Part shown: positions 1 to 4,898 of the stretch, piece by piece
Numbering within the stretch: the first letter of the stretch is position 1
How the letters are laid out: each line of letters opens with the position of its first letter
Source of the DNA: Flavimaricola sp.
Lineage (GTDB): Bacteria > Pseudomonadota > Alphaproteobacteria > Rhodobacterales > Rhodobacteraceae
Assembly (NCBI GenBank): GCA_023300365.1
Contig: JALZWD010000011.1
Coordinates: 1-5,142 of the forward strand
Direction of reading: 5' to 3'
DNA length: 5,142 nucleotides
Notes under the pieces: generated by a model
What the model was told of the DNA's origin: nothing
Database searches by the model: none
What the model saw: the letters and a program-made list of their open reading frames with translations, nothing else
Program-made: the position numbers and the translations under genes

Positions 1-134
1 GGCGGCGGGATCATGACGCTATAGGTCTCGGTCCGCGAGGCGTTTGCGCCAGCCTTGAAGGCGCCGGATTGCTCCCATTTTGAGTAGAGACGGGCTTCGG
101 CCTCTTGGGCTTCGAATTTCTTGTCCAGTGCCAT
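1..134 (-). CDS. valS: Valine-tRNA ligase (ValS), N-terminal fragment cut by the left window edge
   Basis: This is the 5' end of valyl-tRNA synthetase, the cytoplasmic class I enzyme that charges tRNA-Val with valine using ATP. Only the first 44 residues are present. They begin [20 protein letters not shown], followed by an EQSGAFKAG stretch, and end in MIPP. That is the usual ValS N-terminus running into the proline-rich PPPNVTG-type signature just before the class I HIGH motif, which lies outside the window. I chose the ATG at 134 because an AAAGG ribosome-binding site (143-147) sits 8 nt upstream. An in-frame ATG at 140 would leave only 2 nt of spacing. The gene lies 249 nt downstream of the response regulator stop on the same strand, far enough that its own promoter is likely, although none was convincing. 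The identification rests on a short but characteristic stretch. IleRS and LeuRS have similar architecture but a different N-terminus. Confidence 0.87.
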   Translation of the reverse strand, partial: MALDKKFEAQEAEARLYSKWEQSGAFKAGANASRTETYSVMIPP

Positions 135-142
135 GATCATAG

Positions 143-147
143 CCTTT
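143..147 (-). promoter_or_regulatory. Ribosome-binding site of valS
   Basis: AAAGG on the minus strand lies 8 nt upstream of the ATG at 134. It decides between the two in-frame ATG codons at 140 and 134 in favour of 134. Confidence 0.55.
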
Positions 148-314
148 ATTGCAGCGGTTTTGGGTGATGTAGCGCAGGCGCGCGGCTGAGGGAAGGGCGT
201 GCGGCGCTCCTGTCGGCCCTACGGGCGCCAGATTGCCCCGCCCGCCGTCCCTCGTCGGGGTCAAATCAGAGCATTGGGTTTGGATTTGAGTTCGGACCCT
301 CCGGGGGGAGTGGT

Positions 315-337
315 GGCCAAAAGAAGCATTTTTGGTC
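315..337. other. Small inverted repeat downstream of the response regulator gene
   Basis: GGCCAAAA (315-322) can pair with TTTTGGTC (330-337) around a 7-nt loop, with one G-T wobble. It lies about 47 nt past the regulator stop, so it could be a weak transcript end. The full 8-bp form needs the wobble of the plus-strand transcript. In the minus-strand transcript that pair becomes A/C, leaving the CCAAAA/TTTTGG core. No T-run follows it in the right direction, so a terminator role is doubtful. Confidence 0.2.
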
Positions 338-383
338 CGTGCCCGGGGTGGGCGCCCTTTGATGCGGGGCCTCGGCCTGTCTT

Positions 384-836
384 CTAGGTGAGCCTGGTCA
401 GTTCGGCGAGCAAAGCCTTGGTTAGGGGTTTGTTCAAAAAGCGCTTTACCGCGTCGTAGGATTTTACACGGTCACGATCTCGTGGATCAAGCGAGGTTGT
501 GAGCATGACAATGATGACGCAAAAATCCGCACCGAATTCTTGGGTTGTGGCATCGAGAAAATCAAAGCCGTTCATTACGGGCATATTGATATCGAGCAGG
601 ATCACGTCGGGTTGTGGTGCGGTGCCGCTGCGCAAATAGTCGAGCGCTTTGGTGGCCTCTTGGAATGGGAGGTAGGTTTGGACCAATCCAGATTTTTGGA
701 TGATGCGTTTGTACATCAGGTGGTCGACGCTGTTGTCGTCAATCAGCATCAGAGTTTTGATCTGGGCGTGAGGCGGATCGATGTTGGCATCAGTGTCAGT
801 TTGTGTGGCGGCGGTGCTGGTCGGAGAGTTGGTCAT
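384..836 (-). CDS. Stand-alone receiver-domain response regulator (Rcp/CheY-like), partner of the adjacent PAS kinase
   Basis: This 150-residue single-domain response regulator should receive a phosphoryl group from the neighbouring kinase. After a Thr/Asp-rich N-terminal tail of about 28 residues comes one receiver domain (about 29-148). It has the acidic pair D33-D34 in LMLIDDNSVDH, the phospho-acceptor D82 in ILLDINMPVMNGFDF, the switch Thr in MLTTS (T113/T114) and the conserved K136 in LNKP. The MLTTS and INMPVMNG forms are typical of the Rcp1-like receivers that pair with phytochrome-type kinases. There is no DNA-binding or enzymatic output domain, so it probably acts by protein contact or passes phosphate onward. 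The start at 836 is chosen because its ATG overlaps the kinase stop codon (ATGA, 4-bp overlap). Upstream in-frame starts would read back through the kinase gene. No Shine-Dalgarno precedes it, which fits translational coupling. The target is unknown. Confidence 0.9.
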   Translation of the reverse strand: MTNSPTSTAATQTDTDANIDPPHAQIKTLMLIDDNSVDHLMYKRIIQKSGLVQTYLPFQEATKALDYLRSGTAPQPDVILLDINMPVMNGFDFLDATTQEFGADFCVIIVMLTTSLDPRDRDRVKSYDAVKRFLNKPLTKALLAELTRLT

Positions 837-2017
837 GAGCGTTTCAACGTTACGGTAAACGTTGCCCCTTTTCCTTCGGTGGAGCGGACGCGAATTCCGC
901 CGCCGTGATTGATAGCGATACGTTGGCATAGCGACAGGCCGAGGCCTGTGCCGGGGTAGGCGTCGTCAAGGTGGAGGCGTTTGAACAGGCCAAAGATCGT
1001 CTCTTCGGTGCCGGGGGGCAGGCCGATCCCATTATCGGTGACGGCGATTTCAACCTCGGAATCGTTGGGATCGGAGACATCCATAATGGTGATTTCAGGG
1101 GGCGTGCCGGGGCTGTGGAATTTGACCGCGTTGCTGAGCAGGTTTTGGAACATGGTGCGCAGCAATGCCTCGTTGCCGAAAATGATCGGCATTGGGCCAA
1201 TTGTGACGCGGGCGTTGGCCTCGGTGATGGGGCCGTGCAGATCGCCGCAGACCAAATCGAACGTTTGGCCCAGATTGACCGTGGTGCTTGGGAAATCTTG
1301 GCCGATGATCCGGGTATAATTGAGCACCTCTTCGATGAGGTTTTGCATGTTTTCGACGGTGGTGCGGCACAGATCAACCAGCCCATGTGCGTCGCGATTG
1401 AGGGTGTGGCCATGTTCGTCGAGCAATTCATCCAACAAAAGCGAGAGGGTGTTGGAGGGCGATTTCATGTCATGAGAGACCGAATAGGCAAAGGAGCGGA
1501 GCTCTTCATTGGCCATTTCGGCCACATGGCGTTGGTGCAGGGCCTCTTGTTCGGTGTTTTTGAGGGGGGTGATGTCGCTGGCGGTGCCGATGTGGCGCAA
1601 GACCGAGCCATCGCTGTCTCTTTCAAAGACCGCATCGCGAGACGAAAGCCAAACCCACCCGCCGTTTTTGTGCCGCAAGCGGTATTGGATTTGCAACGGT
1701 GTTGCATCGGGCAAATTTTGCAGTTGGTTGAAATAGGTGAGGATGCGCGGAAAATCGTCGGGGTGGCAGAGCGTTGGGAAGAGATCGGCGCCCATTTCCA
1801 CGATTTCATCGCCAGTATAGCCGATGAAAGAGCCGATTGAGCGGTTGGAATATTCGTTGGATTGGGTTTTTTGGTTGAAGACATAGATAATCACCGGCGC
1901 GATTTGCGTGACCTTTTCGAGAAAAGGTTGCGCATTCCATGCCTGAAGCGCCGGGTCGGGGACCGCGGGCGCCAGGGTCGGATCAGGGAGCCGATCAGGG
2001 GGTGGGTCGTCTGGCAT
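833..2017 (-). CDS. Soluble PAS-domain sensor histidine kinase
   Basis: This is a 394-residue cytoplasmic histidine kinase that senses through a PAS domain and should phosphorylate the regulator encoded next. Domain order: a Pro/Asp-rich tail (1-27); a PAS fold with its PAC end (about 30-150, closing in RHIGTASDIT); a linker helix (151-172); a HisKA dimerisation domain with phospho-acceptor H182 in SVSHDMKSP; and a HATPase_c domain (about 245-393). The ATPase shows the N box (FQNLLSNAVKF, 290-300), G1 box (DNGIGLP, 328-334), F box (IFGLFKRLH, 341-349) and G2 box (GTGLGLS, 356-362), so it looks catalytically intact. No membrane segment or signal peptide is seen. The ATG at 2017 has AAAGG (2026-2030) 8 nt upstream. 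The PAS ligand cannot be read from the sequence. The catalytic part resembles phytochrome-type kinases, but there is no GAF or PHY domain. Confidence 0.93.
   Translation of the reverse strand: MPDDPPPDRLPDPTLAPAVPDPALQAWNAQPFLEKVTQIAPVIIYVFNQKTQSNEYSNRSIGSFIGYTGDEIVEMGADLFPTLCHPDDFPRILTYFNQLQNLPDATPLQIQYRLRHKNGGWVWLSSRDAVFERDSDGSVLRHIGTASDITPLKNTEQEALHQRHVAEMANEELRSFAYSVSHDMKSPSNTLSLLLDELLDEHGHTLNRDAHGLVDLCRTTVENMQNLIEEVLNYTRIIGQDFPSTTVNLGQTFDLVCGDLHGPITEANARVTIGPMPIIFGNEALLRTMFQNLLSNAVKFHSPGTPPEITIMDVSDPNDSEVEIAVTDNGIGLPPGTEETIFGLFKRLHLDDAYPGTGLGLSLCQRIAINHGGGIRVRSTEGKGATFTVTLKRS
845..864. repeat. 7-bp perfect inverted repeat at the kinase/regulator junction
   Basis: CAACGTT (845-851) and AACGTTG (858-864) are exact reverse complements around the 6-nt loop ACGGTA. 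The element lies within the last codons of the kinase gene and ends 8 nt before the regulator ATG on the minus strand, where a Shine-Dalgarno would normally be. A hairpin in the mRNA here could influence coupled initiation of the regulator. It may also be a chance result of the codons for the ATFTVTL stretch. Confidence 0.4.
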
Positions 2018-2025
2018 GCGCGCGG

Positions 2026-2030
2026 CCTTT
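2026..2030 (-). promoter_or_regulatory. Ribosome-binding site of the sensor kinase
   Basis: AAAGG on the minus strand lies 8 nt from the ATG at 2017, supporting that start. Confidence 0.45.
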
Positions 2031-2069
2031 GGTCAGGTGGGCCGACTTTGGGGCATTTTGGTTTGAAAG

Positions 2070-2098
2070 GTGTTAACGATGATTGCATTTCACGTCAG
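2070..2098 (-). promoter_or_regulatory. Candidate weak promoter for the kinase/regulator pair
   Basis: In the 157-nt gap after the peptidase, the minus strand carries CTGACG (plus positions 2093-2098, 4 of 6 to TTGACA), a 17-nt spacer, and TAACAC (2070-2075, 3 of 6 to TATAAT). This would give a leader of roughly 45 nt. The match is poor, so this is only the best candidate seen by eye. ATGCAA repeats lie on and just upstream of it. Confidence 0.2.
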
Positions 2099-2112
2099 GG
2101 TTGCATAAATGC
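2083..2112. repeat. TTGCAT direct repeats with an adjoining palindrome upstream of the kinase
   Basis: TTGCAT occurs at 2083-2088 and again at 2101-2106, a spacing of 18 bp. The second copy runs into GCAT-AA-ATGC (2103-2112), a short palindrome. The arrangement overlaps or adjoins the candidate kinase promoter and could be an operator, but the words are short and chance is possible. Confidence 0.25.
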
Positions 2113-2174
2113 CCCGCTATGCCTTTTGACCATGGGTATTTAGCCGCGCGATTGGGGGCGATTGAAAACCGAGG

Positions 2175-3206
2175 TTAAAATTCCGCGAGGTAGGCCGCGA
2201 GAATGTCGCGTGCGGCAGCGAGATCGGTTTTGTGGATCATTTCTGTGACGGTGTGGATATAGCGCGTGCCCACGACAATGCCGATTGCGCGCGCGCCGGC
2301 GGCGGCCTGTTGTGCGGCGGCACCGTCTTGGCCGCCAGAGGCGAGCATGGTGCGTTGGTGGGGGATTTTTTTCGCGATGGCGAGTTTTTCGATATCGGCC
2401 ACGAGGCCCTTGTCGGCGATAAAGCTGCCGTCGCGGATATGCAGGCCAAAGCCGTCGCCCTGTTTGGTGGTGCGGCTTTGCTCGGGGACACCGGGGGTGT
2501 CGCATGATAAGGTGACGTCGATGCCGATGCCAATGTCGGGTTGGACGGCAAAGGCCGAGGTGCGCGCGCCGCGCAGGCCGACCTCTTCTTGGGTGGTGAA
2601 GACCACGTGGATTTCTGCGCCGCGGCCTTTGTCGCCAAGGTTTTTGATCGCTTCAATCCCAAGCCAGCAGGCGATGCGGTTGTCGAGCGCCTTGGAGACG
2701 ATTTTGTCGCCGATTTCGATCAGGGGTTCGTCCATGACCACATAGTCGCCGATTTTGACGTGCTCTTTTGTGGCCTCGCCGTGGCCGGTGTCGATGACAA
2801 ATTCGCCCACTTCGGGGACTTTTTTGCGGTCTTCGGGCGAGGCGATATGTACGGGTTTGCCGCCGGGGTTCATCACGCCTTTGAGATCGCCATCCTCGGT
2901 GCAGACGAGGACGCGACGCGAGAAGAGGTTGCGGGTGTCAAAGCCGCCGACGGGCAGGACGTGGATAAAGCCGTCTTTGGTGATGTGGCTGACCAGAAAG
3001 CCGATTTCGTCCATGTGGCACAGGAGCATGATTTTGGGGGCGTCGGGTTTGGTGGCTTCGCGGACGCAGTGGAGGGAGCCCATGGGGTCGGTGCGGACGG
3101 TGTCGAACAGCCCGTTGATTTCGCCCTCGATCACCGCGCGAACACGCTCTTCGTGGCCGGGGACACCGGGGGTTTGGCAAAGGCGGGTGAGCAGGTCGAT
3201 GTTCAT
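2175..3206 (-). CDS. M42-family metallo-aminopeptidase (glutamyl aminopeptidase / FrvX / TET-like)
   Basis: This 343-residue dinuclear-metal aminopeptidase of peptidase family M42 would remove N-terminal residues from peptides in the cytoplasm. Members usually form large dodecameric tetrahedral particles. The catalytic set is complete: H64 and D66 in LLCHMDEIGF, bridging D175 in SKALDNRIAC, general base E207 and metal ligand E208 in FTTQEEVGLRGA, D230 in GIGIDVT, and H318 in GTRYIHTVTEM. Spacing and length match the family, including the small domain inserted between the first His and the bridging Asp. The ATG at 3206 is chosen because a strong AAGGAG lies 6 nt upstream. An in-frame ATG 16 codons earlier (3254) adds a sequence unlike the family and lacks such a site. 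It is transcribed away from ybjN and is 157 nt upstream of the kinase. No signal peptide is present. Exact substrate preference cannot be told from sequence; cellulase annotations of this family are a known misnomer. Confidence 0.93.
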   Translation of the reverse strand: MNIDLLTRLCQTPGVPGHEERVRAVIEGEINGLFDTVRTDPMGSLHCVREATKPDAPKIMLLCHMDEIGFLVSHITKDGFIHVLPVGGFDTRNLFSRRVLVCTEDGDLKGVMNPGGKPVHIASPEDRKKVPEVGEFVIDTGHGEATKEHVKIGDYVVMDEPLIEIGDKIVSKALDNRIACWLGIEAIKNLGDKGRGAEIHVVFTTQEEVGLRGARTSAFAVQPDIGIGIDVTLSCDTPGVPEQSRTTKQGDGFGLHIRDGSFIADKGLVADIEKLAIAKKIPHQRTMLASGGQDGAAAQQAAAGARAIGIVVGTRYIHTVTEMIHKTDLAAARDILAAYLAEF

Positions 3207-3212
3207 GGGGGT

Positions 3213-3218
3213 CTCCTT
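3213..3218 (-). promoter_or_regulatory. Ribosome-binding site of the M42 peptidase
   Basis: AAGGAG on the minus strand lies 6 nt from the ATG at 3206. It is the strongest Shine-Dalgarno seen in the window and rules out the longer start at 3254. Confidence 0.7.
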
Positions 3219-3291
3219 GGGGTTGGGCGCAGTGTGGGGCAGGGCGGCGGCCACTGCAATGGCCGAGTGGCGCGGGAGGGGGGCGGATTGT

Positions 3292-3306
3292 TTGGGTTAT
3301 CCCCAA
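3292..3306. repeat. Short palindrome TTGGG-N5-CCCAA
   Basis: TTGGG (3292-3296) and CCCAA (3302-3306) are exact reverse complements separated by 5 nt, in the divergent peptidase/ybjN intergenic region. The form is compatible with a small dimeric repressor site, but 5-bp arms are common by chance. Confidence 0.25.
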
Positions 3307-3392
3307 GAAATGGCTTTACAGGCGATAGGGCAGGGCCCACCATATGTCGTAGGGGCGAATAAAAACAACACCGCCTTTAGAGCAGGCACCAA

Positions 3393-3421
3393 GTGCTGGG
3401 GTTAGTAGGTTCTCCCAACAC
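3393..3421. repeat. Imperfect 8-bp inverted repeat in the probable ybjN leader
   Basis: GTGCTGGG (3393-3400) pairs with CCCAACAC (3414-3421) with one mismatch around a 13-nt loop. It ends 45 nt before the ybjN ATG. It could be a hairpin in the 5' leader of ybjN or an operator. There is no T-run after it, so it does not look like a terminator. Confidence 0.3.
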
Positions 3422-3466
3422 GAGGCGCGATACGCCGCGGGTCAGCGGCCAAAGCGTGAGGGCGAT

Positions 3467-3970
3467 ATGGCACTTAGTGAGCAGTATTTTGATGCGGATG
3501 AGATGCATCCGATTGATCTGGTTGAGAGCATTGCGACGCATAATGCGTGGGAGTTTGACCGGTTGGGGGATGACCAGATTGCGATGGCTGTTGAGGGGCA
3601 GTGGCGGACCTATGCGATTACCTTGGCGTGGTCGGAGGTGGATGAGACTTTGCGGTTGATTTGCACCTATGACTGCGAGCCGCCTGCGGCGCGGATGCCG
3701 GCGGTTTACGAGATGCTTAATGCGGTGAATGACCAGTGTTGGGCGGGGGCGTTTACGTGGTGGGATGAGCAAAAGTTGATGGTGTATCGCTATGGTTTGG
3801 TGCTGGCGGGTGAGCAAGGAGCGGGGGCCGATCAGATTGATACGATGATCGGGGCTGCGGTTTTGGCCTGTGAGCGGTATTACCCGGCGTTTCAATTGGT
3901 GACTTGGGCCGAGCAAACGCCCCGCCAAGCCTTGCAAGTGGCCATGACCGAGGCTTATGGGCGCGCGTGA
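3467..3970 (+). CDS. YbjN domain-containing protein
   Basis: This 167-residue cytoplasmic protein of the YbjN family has a fold related to type III secretion chaperones. E. coli YbjN is linked to stress and motility phenotypes, but no biochemical activity is settled. The domain covers most of the chain (about 15-150), with characteristic stretches at DDQIAMAVEGQWRTYAITLAW (35-55), LRLICTYDCEPP (62-73), NAVNDQCWAGAFTWW (85-99) and QKLMVYRYGLVL (102-113). It is Trp-rich and acidic, with no signal peptide or membrane segment. The ATG at 3467 has a GAGGG only 4 nt upstream (3458-3462), a short but usable spacing, and the protein begins MALSEQYFDADEMHP as I recall for alphaproteobacterial homologues. 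It is followed 112 nt later by proC on the same strand, with a strong hairpin in between. Family assignment is good; function is unknown. Confidence 0.85.
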   Translation: MALSEQYFDADEMHPIDLVESIATHNAWEFDRLGDDQIAMAVEGQWRTYAITLAWSEVDETLRLICTYDCEPPAARMPAVYEMLNAVNDQCWAGAFTWWDEQKLMVYRYGLVLAGEQGAGADQIDTMIGAAVLACERYYPAFQLVTWAEQTPRQALQVAMTEAYGRA

Positions 3971-3975
3971 TTGTA

Positions 3976-3995
3976 GGGTGCGGTAGACCGCGCCC
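3976..3995. repeat. Strong 9-bp hairpin just after ybjN (REP-like or transcript-end structure)
   Basis: Positions 3976-3984 (GGGTGCGGT) pair with 3987-3995 (ACCGCGCCC), with a single T-G wobble at 3979/3992. In RNA the innermost T-A pair would open to leave a TAGA tetraloop. It begins 5 nt after the ybjN stop codon. It is followed by CC and then the GTCTTGA repeats rather than a T-run, so it is not a textbook intrinsic terminator. The GTAGGGTG lead-in resembles dispersed palindromes I have seen in other bacterial genomes, so a REP-like element is plausible. Confidence 0.5.
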
Positions 3996-3997
3996 CC

Positions 3998-4036
3998 GTC
4001 TTGAACTCCAGTCTTGAACCTCTGTCTTGATCCCTT
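3998..4036. repeat. Three 13-bp tandem repeats beginning GTCTTGA
   Basis: GTCTTGA starts at 3998, 4011 and 4024, an exact 13-bp period. The full units are GTCTTGAACTCCA, GTCTTGAACCTCT and GTCTTGATCCCTT, so the first seven bases are invariant and the remainder is pyrimidine-rich and diverging. The array sits between the post-ybjN hairpin and proC. TTGATC in the last unit resembles a -35 box and is followed 17 nt later by TAGCAA (4050-4055), a poor -10. Possible roles are a tandem regulator-binding site or a simple slippage-derived repeat. Confidence 0.6.
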
Positions 4037-4082
4037 GGCAGGCAGGGCCTAGCAATAGGTCAAGCAATCGAGGGGCGTTACG

Positions 4083-4898
4083 ATGAACTGGGATGATTTG
4101 GCCGAGCGGGGCCTTGTGCTTTTGGGCTGTGGCAAGATGGGCGGCGCGATGCTTGCGGGCTGGCTTGAGGCGGGGTTTCCGGCCACGTCGGTCTATGTGA
4201 TCGACCCTTATCCATCCGATTGGTTGACGGGCACAGGTGTGCATATCAACGCGGGCCTTCCCAAAAGTCCTGCGGTTGCCCTGATCGCGGTAAAACCGCA
4301 GATGATGGGGGCGGCTTTGCCGGCGCTTGCGGCGCTTCCTAAGGGCGAGACATTGTTCCTTTCTGTCGCGGCGGGCACGCAGATTGCGGCCTTTGAGCAG
4401 GCCCTTGGGCAGGCCTGTGTGATCGTCCGCGCGATGCCCAATACACCTGCGGCTGTGGCCAAGGGGATCACGGCGATTGTTGGGAATGCGCAGGCCTCGG
4501 AGGCGCATATGACGCTTGCAGAAGCGCTGTTGTCTGCGGTGGGCCAAGTGGTTCGGCTTGATCATGAAGGACAGATGGATGCCGTGACGGGCCTGTCGGG
4601 GTCGGGCCCGGCCTATGTGTTTCACTTGATCGAGGCGATGGCGGCGGCGGGCGAGGCCGAGGGGCTGGCGCCAGCGCTTGCCATGCAATTGGCCAAGGCG
4701 ACGGTTGCGGGGGCGGGGGCGTTGGCCGAGGCCGCCACACAGACACCGTCGCAGTTGCGTGTGAACGTCACCTCGCCCAATGGCACCACGCAGGCGGGGC
4801 TTGAGGTGTTGATGGATGCGCAGACGGGCCTGCCGCCCTTGATCGGAGCGACGGTGAAGGCCGCAGCACACCGAAGCCGGGAGTTGGCCAATGGATGA
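4083..4898 (+). CDS. proC: Pyrroline-5-carboxylate reductase (ProC)
   Basis: This 271-residue cytoplasmic enzyme carries out the last step of proline synthesis, reducing 1-pyrroline-5-carboxylate to L-proline with NAD(P)H. The N-terminal Rossmann domain shows the dinucleotide motif GCGKMG (15-20) inside [14 protein letters not shown], then AVKPQ (69-73) and MPNTPA (118-123). The C-terminal helical dimerisation and substrate domain carries the family signature [19 protein letters not shown] (168-186) and the [12 protein letters not shown] loop (229-240) that binds substrate. Length fits the family. The ATG at 4083 has AGGGG (4071-4075) 7 nt upstream. The gene overlaps the next one by 8 bp, so the two are very likely co-translated. 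Whether it shares a transcript with ybjN is unclear because of the hairpin in the 112-nt gap. Nothing appears broken. Confidence 0.97.
   Translation: MNWDDLAERGLVLLGCGKMGGAMLAGWLEAGFPATSVYVIDPYPSDWLTGTGVHINAGLPKSPAVALIAVKPQMMGAALPALAALPKGETLFLSVAAGTQIAAFEQALGQACVIVRAMPNTPAAVAKGITAIVGNAQASEAHMTLAEALLSAVGQVVRLDHEGQMDAVTGLSGSGPAYVFHLIEAMAAAGEAEGLAPALAMQLAKATVAGAGALAEAATQTPSQLRVNVTSPNGTTQAGLEVLMDAQTGLPPLIGATVKAAAHRSRELANG
4879..4883 (+). promoter_or_regulatory. Ribosome-binding site of the tRNA-binding protein, inside proC
   Basis: GGGAG within the proC reading frame lies 7 nt before the ATG at 4891 and supports the overlapping start. Confidence 0.5.

Larger units (their letters stand above)
141..383. 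other. Intergenic region between the response regulator stop and valS
   Basis: This GC-rich stretch has no credible gene. It should hold the 3' end of the kinase/regulator transcript and the leader and promoter of valS, both on the minus strand. I found no good sigma-70 box pair and no classic hairpin followed by a T-run. Weak structures are present. One is an 8-bp stem with one G-T pair around a 7-nt loop (315-322 with 330-337, core CCAAAA/TTTTGG). Others are a GCCC/GGGC stem near 216-226 and a CCCCG/CGGGG pair (236-240 with 256-260). A 62-codon plus-strand reading frame here (199-387) has no recognisable protein features and no ribosome-binding site. Confidence 0.5.
3207..3466. other. Divergent intergenic region between the peptidase and ybjN
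   Basis: This 260-bp stretch must hold the start signals of two divergently transcribed genes. No convincing protein-coding gene was found in it. A very weak minus-strand promoter candidate is TTGTTT (plus 3363-3368), an 18-nt spacer and TATGGT (plus 3339-3344). On the plus strand TTTACA (3315-3320) resembles a -35 box but has no -10 box at a suitable distance. Two inverted repeats, at 3292-3306 and 3393-3421, are listed separately. Confidence 0.5.

Noticed and set aside
135..383. T-box or amino-acid-responsive leader upstream of valS
   Set aside because: No T-box core sequence or leader peptide rich in valine codons is visible. T-box control of aminoacyl-tRNA synthetases is not expected in Alphaproteobacteria.
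199..387. 62-codon plus-strand reading frame in the valS/regulator gap
   Set aside because: It has no ribosome-binding site and no recognisable protein character. It runs into the regulator gene on the opposite strand.
837..929. Longer response regulator start adding 31 residues
   Set aside because: This extension overlaps the kinase ATPase domain in another frame and is Arg-rich with no receiver features. The ATGA overlap at 836 is the typical coupled start.
971..1840. 289-codon plus-strand reading frame opposite the sensor kinase
   Set aside because: It lies entirely antisense to a gene with intact PAS, HisKA and ATPase motifs. It shows no recognisable domain and is the kind of long antisense frame expected in GC-rich DNA.
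3207..3254. Longer peptidase start adding 16 residues
   Set aside because: The strong AAGGAG lies 6 nt before the internal ATG at 3206. The added residues do not look like the family N-terminus, which normally starts close to the LLTRLCQTPG stretch.
2541..3362. 273-codon plus-strand reading frame opposite the M42 peptidase
   Set aside because: It is antisense to a fully motif-supported peptidase. Its product is a low-complexity run of Gly, Ala, Val, Asp and Phe with no family features.
3976..3997. Intrinsic terminator after ybjN
   Set aside because: The stem is strong, but it is followed by CC and GTCTTGA repeats, not a T-run. It is kept as a hairpin/repeat without claiming termination.
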